Positions 37,390 through 45,722 of a DNA stretch of 64,000 nucleotides are shown here, piece by piece. A model generated the notes under the pieces. The model was not told the DNA's origin. It did no database searches and was given only the letters and a program-made list of their open reading frames with translations. The DNA lies in assembly GCA_965250275.1 (NCBI GenBank), contig OZ252297.1, positions 2,170,001 through 2,234,000 of the forward strand, given 5' to 3'. This DNA comes from G965250275 sp965250275. Its GTDB lineage: Bacteria > Pseudomonadota > Alphaproteobacteria > Rhodobacterales > Rhodobacteraceae. Both the position numbers and the translations under genes were made by a program. The stretch's first letter is position 1. The number at the start of each line of letters is the position of its first letter.

Positions 37390-38496
37390 ATGAAGATCGT
37401 AATGATTTCTCCGACGCCGCGTGCCGGGACCCCGCAGTATTGCCATGCCCTCGCCAGCGCGCTGGCAGACCGCGGGCATTCGGTCATCGTTGTGACCAGT
37501 CTCAACTACGAGTTTGCGGACCGCCAACCAAATTACGAAGTGCTCGAGGTCTTTGACAGGTTCCGTATTCGTCCAAGGCGCGTATACAATTTCCTGCGCC
37601 GTCTGCGCGCGTTTGACCCTGATCTGATCCATTTCATCGGGGCACAGCACCCGAAGACCTATCTCGGGATGTGCCGGTTTCTGCTCTTGTTCACGAGTTG
37701 CACGTATGTCTATTCACCTCTGGACGTGTACTCGAACAAGGAAAACGCCAGTGAGAAGCGCGTCTTCACCAAGCTTTACGGTCTGATGGCGCATTCCTTC
37801 GCCAACAATCAGCGGCAGGCCGCCACGATGGTCGAACAATTCGGTGTACCACGTGAGCAGATATCGGTTTTCCCAATGCCTGACCTGTCCGCGCCGATGC
37901 GGGACGTGATACCGGAAGCTGTTCCGGATCTTTCCGATGACGCGCTGCTGGTGTTGTGTTTCGGGTTGATCCAACCCCGAAAGGGGATCGGTGTGCTGAT
38001 CGAGGCCTTTGCGCAGGTAATCCCACAGGTGCCTCACGCGAAACTGGCAATTGTCGGGCACGCGATCATGGATGTCGCCCCTTATCACGAACAGATCGAT
38101 GCATTGGGGCTGCGCGATCACGTTGTGATCAACCCGACTTATGTGTCATTTGAGTTGATGGCTGGCTATTTCGAGCGGGCACAGATTGTCGCCTTGCCCT
38201 ACATCATCGGCTGGACCAGCGGCGCGTTGGCGACGGCCTTCGGGTACGGCAAGCCCGTTGTCGCAACCGAAGTCGACGCCATGACCGAGGTTGTCAGGGA
38301 TGGCGAAAACGGTCTTCTGGTTCCGCCGGGCGATGCAGAGGCGCTGGCGGCGGCGATGGTTCGTATGATGCAGGATGAAGCACTTTATGCGCATCTGGTC
38401 ACCGGCGCGGTCGAGACCGGGCATGAAACATCCTGGCCAGCAAAGGCAAAAAACACTGAAGCGGCTTACGCCAAGGTGCTGGCCGGACCGAGTTGA
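37390..38496 (+). CDS. glycosyltransferase family 4 protein
   Basis: A 368-residue GT-B fold enzyme. ATG at 37390 (MKIVMISPTPRAGTPQYCHALASAL) is the usual start. The C-terminal Rossmann domain holds LCFGLIQPRKGIGVLIEAF, GWTSGALATAFGYGKPVVATEV and NGLLVPPGDAEALAAAM, the nucleotide-sugar region of GT4. It transfers a sugar during glycan assembly. A 13-bp element shared with the next gene lies upstream. Confidence 0.9.
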   Translation: MKIVMISPTPRAGTPQYCHALASALADRGHSVIVVTSLNYEFADRQPNYEVLEVFDRFRIRPRRVYNFLRRLRAFDPDLIHFIGAQHPKTYLGMCRFLLLFTSCTYVYSPLDVYSNKENASEKRVFTKLYGLMAHSFANNQRQAATMVEQFGVPREQISVFPMPDLSAPMRDVIPEAVPDLSDDALLVLCFGLIQPRKGIGVLIEAFAQVIPQVPHAKLAIVGHAIMDVAPYHEQIDALGLRDHVVINPTYVSFELMAGYFERAQIVALPYIIGWTSGALATAFGYGKPVVATEVDAMTEVVRDGENGLLVPPGDAEALAAAMVRMMQDEALYAHLVTGAVETGHETSWPAKAKNTEAAYAKVLAGPS

Positions 38497-38554
38497 ACCC
38501 ATTGTGCACCTGCGCAACACATGCGGGCATTCGCGGCGGCTGACACAACATTTG

Positions 38555-38567
38555 GTATTGTTTGAGA
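38555..38567 (+). promoter_or_regulatory. repeated 13-bp upstream element, copy 2
   Basis: Second copy of GTATTGTTTGAGA, 58 bases upstream of the GTG start at 38625 and 74 bases in from the first copy's distance to its gene, a similar placement to 37304-37316 before the glycosyltransferase. It supports co-regulation of the two adjacent genes. Confidence 0.45.
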
Positions 38568-38624
38568 CAGTATGTACTGTTAGCGCGGTCAGTAAGCACA
38601 CCGAGATGTGGGAGCTTTCTGTCC

Positions 38625-39296
38625 GTGGACGTGCGAAAACTCAACCGGTCGGCCTTTGGTGACGTAACGCCGCTGTTCGGGTTGAATTACGCGGAAAAAA
38701 CGGAGTTTCTCGAAACCGTCATCCCGGACCTCGATGTCTCCATTTTGCCGTTTGCGGTCCGGCTGGGTGAAGAGTTCGAAAAGATAGACACTGTGCTGGT
38801 GGCCATCAATCAGCAACTGTCGCGATTTGTCGGACTCCTGTTTGGGCCTAGTGATATCCGTGCGGAAGACATCGAAGTGTTGTTGTTATTGGAATCTGGC
38901 GGTGCTGCGCTGGAAATCGAGTCCCGGCGCGCGCCTGCGCGGCGCATTGAGCCGATCCTGGCTGCCAATCTGGCGCGCTGGTTAGCGACAAACAGGCCGG
39001 ACATCGAGCGGGCGCTGGTCGAAGACATCCTGATCAAGATTGAACGCGCAGATTTGGTGGCCATAGAGGCCGCGCAGCTGGTGAACCGACTTTTGATGCA
39101 AGTCTCCGTGCGGGCACTGGACGCGGTGCGCTCTGGAGAAATCGACGAGGCAAACGCGATCATCTCTCAGGTGCGCGAGGATACGCTGGAGTTCCGCCGC
39201 AAAATCATTGCCGAACAGACCTTGATCCGGCGTTTCAGCAAAATGCTCGAAACACTGATGCAGCGGAGGCAGAACCTGCGCATTGCTGCGGGGTAG
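38625..39296 (+). CDS. hypothetical helical protein in polysaccharide locus
   Basis: A 223-residue protein if the GTG at 38625 is used (GGAG about 10 bases upstream; the frame stays open to 38562). No ATG exists near the start. It is predicted mostly alpha-helical, rich in Arg, Glu, Leu and Ile, with no signal peptide or membrane segment. The middle holds LLLLESGGAALEIESRRAPARRIEPILAANL. I do not recognise a family. Placed after a glycosyltransferase and convergent with an MFS transporter 53 bases away. Confidence 0.6.
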   Translation: MDVRKLNRSAFGDVTPLFGLNYAEKTEFLETVIPDLDVSILPFAVRLGEEFEKIDTVLVAINQQLSRFVGLLFGPSDIRAEDIEVLLLLESGGAALEIESRRAPARRIEPILAANLARWLATNRPDIERALVEDILIKIERADLVAIEAAQLVNRLLMQVSVRALDAVRSGEIDEANAIISQVREDTLEFRRKIIAEQTLIRRFSKMLETLMQRRQNLRIAAG

Positions 39297-39349
39297 GGGC
39301 TTCGCTCCTGCAATCGGCGTAGCGCTTGATGGGTTTTCTTAGCGGATGA

Positions 39350-40660
39350 TTACGTGACAGTGCTGGCGTGATCGTGGGAAGAAGGTGTGCTGACCTCGTG
39401 GCTCTGCTCTCGCGTTTTGGTGAGCAGGAAGCTGACAATTGCAGACATCAGACTGATCAGCGCCACAAACACCACCGCCCAGACAACGTCCCGCGTATGC
39501 GCGATCGCGGCCATCGCTGCCGACAGCACGATCAGAACGAGACGGGCGATTGTCTTTGAAACAGCATTGGCTCTGGCGCGCTGCTCCTTTGGCGCAACTT
39601 CCATGAAATAGAGACTTTGCGCTCCAGTCAGCCCAGTTACAGCAACGGTTGCAACAAAGAGGGCCGTTGCATGCACATGTATGTCGTGGTCCACATCCAA
39701 AAAATGCAACGCGGCCAAAGCGCCGGCGGTCAAACTGACCAATAGTGCGCTGGTGACCATCACAGCGCGGTTGGAATACCCATTCAGAACCCGCCAAATG
39801 GGCGCTGCCACAGCCAGCCCGGCAGCGGAAGACACCACGAGGGCCGTCAGACCCTGGGCAGAATCGTGGTGGGCGGACGCCGCGATCAGAGCAAAGAACG
39901 GAACCGACAAGGTGACAAGGGCGGCCAGCAACCGGACAAGAATATACTTGCGAAACCAGCTTTCGGCCCACATGTCCCGCACGCCGATCACGAAATCACC
40001 GAGCCCTCCTAAATGGGAATGTGGATTGGCTGGCACAGCGATCTGTTGCAATTGAGGTTCCTGAACCGCCAACATCGAGAGGCCGGAAATCACAAAGCAC
40101 GCCACCGCAATCGAGACCACCGCGGAATGGCGCGCGAAGGGGGCGTTGTCCTGCATCAGTTCGTGCGCCAACATGGTCAGCCCGATCGCGCCAACACCGC
40201 CAATCGCCAGTTGCCAGTAGTACATGCGCATTCGGTTGTGCGATTGTACATTGTCGCTCAGGAAGTCGGTGATCATCAGGCTCTGGATCTCCTGCACGAA
40301 CCCAATGATGAAGATCGCAACAACAAAGGTGACCATTGTCAGGGTTTTGGACCCATAGGCAGCAGCGGCAATGGCTGCCAGAAAGCACAATCCGGTCACA
40401 ACGTTGCTCACCGCAATCCCGTGTTTTTTGCGCGGTCGACGCGACACTGGTCCCACCATAAAGACATCGGCCATTGTTCCGGCGGCTTGCCTGATCGCCA
40501 CCAAAGCGCCCGCCAAAAACACCGGTAAGTCCAGAGACACCGCCAGGAAAGTCAGAACGACCGCCGGGCTTGCCATCGTCCACCCTATGATCCCTGTGGC
40601 GCCCTGACCTGTCAGGATCGGCACGTTTCGGTGTTCAGTCTGTTCTGCTTGTTCGGCCAT
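39350..40660 (-). CDS. major facilitator superfamily transporter
   Basis: A 436-residue protein with about 12 hydrophobic segments. ATG at 40660 (MAEQAEQTEHRN) is chosen over longer upstream frames that add non-membrane sequence. The cytoplasmic loop after helix 2 reads SRRPRKKHGIAVSN, a typical positively charged MFS loop. Histidines cluster at the C terminus. Substrate cannot be told; its place at the edge of the polysaccharide locus may be incidental. Divergent from the gene at 41002. Confidence 0.8.
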   Translation of the reverse strand: MAEQAEQTEHRNVPILTGQGATGIIGWTMASPAVVLTFLAVSLDLPVFLAGALVAIRQAAGTMADVFMVGPVSRRPRKKHGIAVSNVVTGLCFLAAIAAAAYGSKTLTMVTFVVAIFIIGFVQEIQSLMITDFLSDNVQSHNRMRMYYWQLAIGGVGAIGLTMLAHELMQDNAPFARHSAVVSIAVACFVISGLSMLAVQEPQLQQIAVPANPHSHLGGLGDFVIGVRDMWAESWFRKYILVRLLAALVTLSVPFFALIAASAHHDSAQGLTALVVSSAAGLAVAAPIWRVLNGYSNRAVMVTSALLVSLTAGALAALHFLDVDHDIHVHATALFVATVAVTGLTGAQSLYFMEVAPKEQRARANAVSKTIARLVLIVLSAAMAAIAHTRDVVWAVVFVALISLMSAIVSFLLTKTREQSHEVSTPSSHDHASTVT

Positions 40661-41001
40661 TCGACGCGGTCCAACCCAGTCAATCGTAAAATGCTTCCGG
40701 CACTTCGCCGGACACAACCCGGTTGCCTCTCGCTTGGCGCGCGGCGATCAGCGCCGCCATCTTGGTCCGACTTCGAGCGCCGCTCAATGGGGTGGGGGGC
40801 AAACCGGCGAGGATTTGCAAACGGATTGAGTCTTTTGCGCCACTGTGTCGGCGACCTTTCCGAACCGCAATGGACGCCAATGTGGACGTGGTCCATTGAC
40901 GCGGGCCTTGCATGGTCCGGGTATGGGTACCTAGGGTGGGTTCGGACGGTTCCGCCTCACTGCGGCTGGGAACGCTTCGCGCAAACGTGGGAGATCTGGG
41001 C
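40661..41001. other. divergent intergenic region, no gene seen
   Basis: About 340 bases between the leftward MFS gene and the rightward hypothetical gene. It is GC-rich with no ORF I trust; upstream codons of the frame at 40912 are not family-supported. Promoters for both genes should lie here. Confidence 0.45.
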
Positions 41002-41865
41002 ATGAAGTTCGACAGGCGCGACATTGTCAGGCTGGGGTCCGCTCTTACTCTGGGATCGGTCCTGCCCGGTGTCGTCAGTGCAACGACCGGTGGCGCACGA
41101 GATTTCGATGCGAAGTATCAGAAAGTCCTGTCGCAGCTGCGCGGCGAGCTTGGCAGGTTGGGCCTGACTGAAACAGAGGCCCTGTCCATCGTGACGGATG
41201 TGCCCATGAATGGCGGGTTGCGGCACGATTCCGATCTGGATCTGCTGGCGCCCGGGCAGTTCGTGATCCAGCCCTGCGCACGTGTCGAGGACGTTCCAGA
41301 ACGCAACAGGCCCGACGTGTTGCCGATGTTTCACGAATGTGCCGTCCTTTTGGCAGATGACCGGGACGTCGATGCCGCCCTGCGCCAGATGATGGGCATA
41401 CTTGTGGATGTCTTTGGTCTCGCTCCTGCCCAACTGGGGTTTGTCAGCGTACCGGCGGCCGAGATTTTGCGGCCCACGCTCAGTGACATGAACTATGTGT
41501 TTGATGACGTGGTGTTCGTGAGGGATCGGGGTGAGGCGTTTGCGGCACGGGACTCGTCTGGCTTCTTTTTCCCCGACCCGAATCGGCCTGACCACTACAC
41601 AACAGTGGGCATCTACGCCCGTCTCTCCGAGACAGCCGCGCCGCGGATTACAAGCTACCCACCTTCGTCCGGTTGGACCGAAATTGGTGAACTGGTCATA
41701 GACGGCGGTGTTGCCCCCATTCTTTCGATCGGGACCGAACGTTTGACCCTTGCGGCAACTGGGGCGTTCCCGACCTGGCAGGATCGCTTGCCAGCCCTGT
41801 TTGAGATGGTCGAGGCTGCGCGGACGGGATTGCCCCGCCCCGAAGGGTTGGATGCTTTTCGATAG
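41002..41865 (+). CDS. hypothetical exported protein with Tat-like N terminus
   Basis: A 287-residue protein beginning MKFDRRDIVRLGSALTLGSVLPGVVSA, which looks like a twin-arginine or Sec signal peptide (RR plus hydrophobic stretch and A-x-A-like site). The remainder is a mixed alpha-beta soluble domain. A weak, unproven echo of class II aminoacyl-tRNA synthetase-like sequence (VIQPCARVEDV) was noticed and is not relied on. No family recognised. A second, shrunken copy of its 3' part lies at 43151-43263. It is convergent with the methyltransferase at 41904. Confidence 0.65.
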   Translation: MKFDRRDIVRLGSALTLGSVLPGVVSATTGGARDFDAKYQKVLSQLRGELGRLGLTETEALSIVTDVPMNGGLRHDSDLDLLAPGQFVIQPCARVEDVPERNRPDVLPMFHECAVLLADDRDVDAALRQMMGILVDVFGLAPAQLGFVSVPAAEILRPTLSDMNYVFDDVVFVRDRGEAFAARDSSGFFFPDPNRPDHYTTVGIYARLSETAAPRITSYPPSSGWTEIGELVIDGGVAPILSIGTERLTLAATGAFPTWQDRLPALFEMVEAARTGLPRPEGLDAFR

Positions 41866-41903
41866 ATGGGGTCACGAAAACGTCGTGCCGTCTGGAACAC
41901 TTG

Positions 41904-42647
41904 TCAATCGGTGGGTTTCTCAGCGCTCAGGACCACACAGCTGGGGTTCTGGAGATACCAAGACACGCGTGGGGTCAGGCTCATGCGGTCGGGTGGCAGC
42001 TCAAGAGGGTGCCAGCCAATGTGCGTCAATCCTGCGTCTCGGAGCCCGCTCTCATGATCCTCAGTGCTCCATTGCCATATGTCGACATCAAAACCATCGA
42101 TGATCAGCTTGTAGTGGGGAGGGTCGCAAACAGCATAGCGAAACCCAAATTCCCGCTCCATATCAGGATGTTGGGAGTCAAAGTTGTATTCAGGGTTGAT
42201 TGTGTACGTCACGAATCGGCCGCCGGGTTTTAGGTTTCGGCCGATGTGATCGCACATTGCCCGCAAATGGTCCCGATCAGGAGCGTAGTGGAACAGATAC
42301 ATCGCGGTCACCAGATCAACCGGTTCCGAGAGCACGAATGTCGGATCTGCTGCGTCCACGACTTTGTAACTCAGCATATCACTGCGGAAGCTGGGCTGAT
42401 CCGGGCTGTTCTGCGTTATTGCCTTGTCGATCATGCTTACCGTGACATCGGTGCCCAGAACCTGCGCAGCACCCAGATCGACCAGGTGGCGGGACAAACG
42501 ACCATCGCCGCACGCCAGGTCCAGAACGGTTTTGCCCGTGACGTCGCCAATCGTGCGCAGGAACACATACCACTCGAGCGCAGAGTAGGCGCTTTCTGAC
42601 TTGCTCCACTGCGCATACGTGTCGGGGTCCTGTTGATAGGTCGTCAT
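41904..42647 (-). CDS. class I SAM-dependent methyltransferase
   Basis: A 247-residue methyltransferase. SAM motif I is VLDLACGDGRLSRHL (about residues 40-54), and the next acidic strand is VLGTDVTVSMID; a Rossmann fold of the UbiE/type 11 kind follows, with LVTAMYLFHYAPDRDHL. Substrate unknown. It is convergent with the exported hypothetical gene (38 bases between stops). Confidence 0.85.
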   Translation of the reverse strand: MTTYQQDPDTYAQWSKSESAYSALEWYVFLRTIGDVTGKTVLDLACGDGRLSRHLVDLGAAQVLGTDVTVSMIDKAITQNSPDQPSFRSDMLSYKVVDAADPTFVLSEPVDLVTAMYLFHYAPDRDHLRAMCDHIGRNLKPGGRFVTYTINPEYNFDSQHPDMEREFGFRYAVCDPPHYKLIIDGFDVDIWQWSTEDHESGLRDAGLTHIGWHPLELPPDRMSLTPRVSWYLQNPSCVVLSAEKPTD

Positions 42648-42948
42648 GCTCGGGCGTAGGGTCCTCTGTAGGCATCGCAGTGTGCAATTTTAGTGCATCA
42701 GACTAAGGAGTGCGGACGAATTTGAAAGAGAATTCCTGAAGCGCTCCGGGGTTCCGCTCTGAGCAAGGCCAAAACTCGAAACAAATGGGTCTTGAAAGCC
42801 TTGGTGGAATGCTGACGCCCATTTGCGGGCTTTGTTAGGACCATGCGGTGCGCTCGGCTCGTCTTGGCCATTTCAAGAGTTGTGCTTGCATGGAGGTCGG
42901 TTGCACCCGAAGTCCTGCCGCGGTCTTTGACCATCGCGCCCGCCCCGA
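42648..42948. other. intergenic stretch, no gene supported
   Basis: About 300 bases between the methyltransferase start and the pseudogene copy at 42949. A minus-strand frame of 78 codons (42698-42934) has no family resemblance and no clear ribosome site, so it is not called. Confidence 0.45.
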
Positions 42949-43166
42949 CTAACGAGGTTCCGACGCAGAGCAGTCTGAAATCTCAGGGATCGGCAACTCG
43001 CGTTCTGACGGTACGTTGACTGCTTTCAGGGCAAGTACATGAGCATCGAAACAGGCGCAGAACCGTGCCTCCACATCACTTGATGCCTGCTCATCTGAGG
43101 CGCGCGAGACTCCCATGATCTTGTTGAGCGACAAGATGTCGTTCGATGGCAGGTCGAGCGGGATGA
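42949..43166 (-). pseudogene. degraded copy of small conserved gene (paralogue of 44945-45157)
   Basis: The minus-strand reading of this stretch gives ILSLNKIMGVSRASDEQASSDVEARFCACFDAHVLALKA, clearly related to the small protein encoded at 44945-45157 (ILSPDEIMEVLHAPDKQATSDVKVRFWACLEAHALALEA). The DNA match continues upstream to about 43160 and then stops where a different duplicate begins. Its start codon is lost: the position of the paralogue's ATG reads AAA in frame, and only an internal TTG at 43134 remains. Best read as a 5'-truncated relic; a short functional protein from TTG cannot be excluded. Confidence 0.6.
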
Positions 43167-43263
43167 GGCGTTTGCAGCACGTGACTGGTCTGGCCTGTTT
43201 CCCTCTGAAACAGCCGCGCCGACCGGATTACTTCGCCCCGAAGAGTTGGATGCGTTTCGATAG
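43151..43263 (+). pseudogene. internally deleted 3' remnant of the gene at 41002-41865
   Basis: In the plus frame ending at TAG 43261-43263 the reading is ERDEAFAARDWSGLFP, SETAAP, then LRPEELDAFR and stop. The intact gene reads DRGEAFAARDSSGFFFP, SETAAP and LPRPEGLDAFR and stop, with intervening sequence missing from the copy. The DNA identity is high (for example TTGGATGC at the end of both). No start codon or RBS. The bases just past the stop (TAGAT-GGGTCA in both) also match, so the duplication included flanking DNA. Confidence 0.7.
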
Positions 43264-43321
43264 ATCGGGTCATATCAAATGACCCGCTCGCTTCATTCGT
43301 GACCTGGATCGCTGATTCCGA

Positions 43322-43840
43322 TCAGCAAGGCGCAGCAATGTCATCGCAGGGCATTGTTGCGACCTGGGTTTGAGCGTCAGGCAATGCGCGGTCGGTGGCC
43401 CAGACGTCCCGCGCCACCCGCCAGTTTCCATCCGTGCCCAGGCGATAGATATTGAGGCCATTGCCTGAATCGATCTGCGGCGTGCCGCCGTCGCGTGGCG
43501 TGTCAATCACAGTGTAAATGTATCGCCCATAGGCCCAATCGCCCGTAACGATGAACTCCACCGATGTCTTTTGCCAGGAGGTGTCGAATGCGGCCAGATA
43601 GCGTTCGATCCAAAGCTGTACCTGTGACTTTCCGTCAAGCACAGGTGTGTTTGGCGCAATCAAGACGATGTCGTCCGTCACCACGTCCAGAATTGCATCA
43701 GCGTTGTTGGAGTTGATGGCAGCAAGATAGGTTTCATGGACGCGGTGAACGGCCTGATCCTGCCCGCCCGCTGCGACCAAAGGGCCATTCAGAAAAACCG
43801 CAAACACCGCAGCGCATGTCGTTGTGACTCTCGTGTTCAT
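43322..43840 (-). CDS. exported DUF4440/NTF2-like (SnoaL-fold) protein
   Basis: A 172-residue protein with a signal peptide (MNTRVTTTCAAVFAVFLNGPLVAAGG) and a DUF4440/NTF2-like domain of about 130 residues: VHETYLAAINSNNADAILDVVTDDIVLIAPNTPVLDGKSQVQLWIERYL, with the final strand WRVARDVWATDRALP. Such domains bind small hydrophobic molecules or act as enzymes; here the function is unknown. It has a C-terminal Cys pair region. It is divergent from a LysR regulator (130 bases between), the classic LysR-target arrangement. Confidence 0.8.
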   Translation of the reverse strand: MNTRVTTTCAAVFAVFLNGPLVAAGGQDQAVHRVHETYLAAINSNNADAILDVVTDDIVLIAPNTPVLDGKSQVQLWIERYLAAFDTSWQKTSVEFIVTGDWAYGRYIYTVIDTPRDGGTPQIDSGNGLNIYRLGTDGNWRVARDVWATDRALPDAQTQVATMPCDDIAAPC

Positions 43841-43970
43841 ATCGTTCCCTTTGCATAGTTTTGCTATTGCTAAGAGCCGTTTTGCGATGGCTCATGATCT
43901 GAAAAATTATATTGAAACATTGGGCCAATCGAGTCAGGGATAATGCAGAATCATTAAGCTAGGCTATCAT

Positions 43971-44903
43971 ATGTATGATGTGAATTGGCACAGGTTGCCG
44001 CCGCTAACTACACTGCGCGCCTTCGAGGCTACGGCGCGTCTAAAGGGCTACTCTGCAGCGGCGCGGGCGCTGAACGTCACACCTGCTGCGATCGCTCAAC
44101 AGGTGCGCAAACTTGAAACTGATGTCGGTACAGCCCTTGTTCGACGCGAAGGGCGCGGGCTTGCGCTGACCGACTCCGGGCGCCAGTTGGCTCTGCCTTT
44201 GCGGGAGGCATTTTCGTTGATCGCGCGCGGGTTCGAAGAGGTCAAACTGAGCCAGACCACCCGGGGGGTGCGTGTCTCGACAACAGACTATTTCGGGAAT
44301 GAAGTGGTTTTGCCCAGCATGGGCGATTTCTGGGCGCAGTACCCGGGGGCGCAGGTGTCCTTTTCGCCGGAAGGCAACACCCAACCTGTCGATCTGGAAC
44401 GGTTCGACATCGTGATCCGTGGTGCGGCTGATGGAGCGAGTTGGGAGGGATATCAGGAAACGCCGTTGATCAGGTCGCCGATGATCATCACTGCCGCACC
44501 TTCGCTGATCGGGGAGGGACCCATCGACCTCGCCTCACTTCCATGGGTGAAAGAAACAACCATCGGAGGTGACGTGTTCGAGCGCATGGTTCGTCGGGCC
44601 GGATGCGACCCTGATGCGATTGAGATCGTCGATCCCGGGAGCCCGAAGTTTGAGCTGGAGGCGGTTCTGCTGGGCTATGGGCTGAACGCCGGCCCTGAAG
44701 TGACCATCCGCAAACATCTTGCTGACGGGTCTCTGGTCCGCGTGGGCCCGCCGCTGGAGATGTCGGGGGTCTATTACGCAATCACCCGCAAAGGGCCTCT
44801 TGATGCCGTCGTGTTGTCGTTTCTGGGGTGGCTAAGGTCACTTTGCGCCGACATTGAAAAGGAGCTTGGTGCGGAACGGGACTCCGCGTCAGCAATGGAC
44901 TAA
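43971..44903 (+). CDS. LysR-family transcriptional regulator (GcvA-like)
   Basis: A 310-residue LTTR. The N-terminal winged HTH reads LPPLTTLRAFEATARLKGYSAAARALNVTPAAIAQQVRKLETDVG, the GcvA-like pattern, followed by an effector-binding LysR_substrate domain (PSMGDFWAQYPGAQVSF, PLIRSPMIITAAPSL). It probably controls the divergent secreted NTF2-like gene by binding the 130-base shared promoter. The inducer is unknown. Confidence 0.9.
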   Translation: MYDVNWHRLPPLTTLRAFEATARLKGYSAAARALNVTPAAIAQQVRKLETDVGTALVRREGRGLALTDSGRQLALPLREAFSLIARGFEEVKLSQTTRGVRVSTTDYFGNEVVLPSMGDFWAQYPGAQVSFSPEGNTQPVDLERFDIVIRGAADGASWEGYQETPLIRSPMIITAAPSLIGEGPIDLASLPWVKETTIGGDVFERMVRRAGCDPDAIEIVDPGSPKFELEAVLLGYGLNAGPEVTIRKHLADGSLVRVGPPLEMSGVYYAITRKGPLDAVVLSFLGWLRSLCADIEKELGAERDSASAMD

Positions 44904-44944
44904 GCGATGGTTCTTGTGGTTCTTTGTCTTTCTGGACGGGATTT

Positions 44945-45157
44945 TCATGCGTCCAGGGCTCCGCCGTCTCCAAACTCATGGCGGTGCGTTGTTGCGCGTT
45001 TGCCTGCTTCCAGCGCTAGCGCATGCGCTTCAAGACAGGCCCAGAATCGCACCTTCACATCACTTGTCGCCTGCTTGTCCGGGGCGTGCAGAACCTCCAT
45101 GATCTCGTCTGGTGACAGGATCTGGTTCGATTGCGTATCGAGCGGGCCGCAGCGCAT
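44945..45157 (-). CDS. small conserved hypothetical protein
   Basis: A 70-residue protein, MRCGPLDTQSNQILSPDEIM and so on, mostly helical. A GTG at 45166 would add three residues. It starts one base after the stop of another tiny gene on the same strand, so the two form a coupled pair. A degraded paralogue lies at 42949-43166; conservation between the two is concentrated in the central EIMxVxxAxDxQAxSDVxxRFxACxxAHxLAL region, which argues for protein-level selection. No family recognised. Confidence 0.6.
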   Translation of the reverse strand: MRCGPLDTQSNQILSPDEIMEVLHAPDKQATSDVKVRFWACLEAHALALEAGKRATTHRHEFGDGGALDA

Positions 45158-45158
45158 C

Positions 45159-45320
45159 TCAGTCACGCGTTGGTTTCGATTGTGACTCGGGGGAGGGCGC
45201 GGCGTCAGTTTCCGCCTTCTGGCGTTTTTTCTCTTCCGCTTCGCGCGTGATCTTTTCCAGATGGTCCCAGAAACTGCCCGACGTCTTGGGCTTTTGCTCT
45301 TTCGGTTCCTTTGACATCAT
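45159..45320 (-). CDS. very small hypothetical protein
   Basis: A 53-residue frame starting ATGATG (45320 or 45317) with a GAGG box a few bases upstream. It is charged: MMSKEPKEQKPKTSGSFWDH, then a lysine- and glutamate-rich helix (LEKITREAEEKKRQ) and a short Pro/Ser tail. Its stop overlaps the next gene's GTG and lies 1 base before that gene's ATG, which suggests translational coupling. Function unknown. Confidence 0.5.
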   Translation of the reverse strand: MMSKEPKEQKPKTSGSFWDHLEKITREAEEKKRQKAETDAAPSPESQSKPTRD

Positions 45321-45722
45321 TCATCCTCGCGCTGAACTTCTCATCAGGTCGATGTGCGCCTGACTCGGTGTTTGTTGTCTTGTTCAAGAGATAGGCCCGG
45401 AGAAGGGCAGTACATGTGATCTTCGGCCAAGAATTTTGGAAAACTGGCCACCCAACCGCGCTGCTTCTTTATACGCCCGGTTGATCCCATCTGTGTTGAA
45501 GCCAAGGTCTTGGGTCATCTTAAGGTGCTGCATGCTCTCATTAGCCGGTTTTTCTGTATACGATGATCCGGTGTCCCGCGCTTGATTCCACGGGAAACCT
45601 TAACGATTCTTTACAAAATACTTCTATCTCGGCCCATGAACGGGAAATTTAGGATACAAAAAGCCGAAAATACGTGCTACCGAACTAATGAGGTCCATGT
45701 TGGCGCAAAGGAGCTGCCGGGA
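45321..45722. other. upstream region of the gntR-type gene
   Basis: About 400 bases between the tiny gene start and the regulator ATG at 45723. It contains the GTATAC-centred palindrome at 45554-45563, proposed as the regulator's own operator. No supported gene is inside; the regulator frame runs open from 45582 but the first 47 codons are not family-like. Confidence 0.45.
45554..45563. promoter_or_regulatory. candidate GntR/FCD operator (CTGTATACGA)
   Basis: GTATAC core within CTGTATACGA, 160 bases before the regulator ATG. The same core, in a perfect palindrome, appears at 54488-54497 between the two divergent catabolic operons. FCD-type GntR regulators commonly bind GT-N-AC palindromes of this style. 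Chance occurrence is possible since a 6-bp core is short. Confidence 0.4.

Noticed and set aside
37582..37587. Another GTATAC as an operator
   Set aside because: It lies inside the glycosyltransferase coding sequence, so it is likely chance. It also shows how short the proposed operator core is.
42698..42934. 78-codon minus-strand frame
   Set aside because: No recognisable domain, poor start context and no conservation visible.
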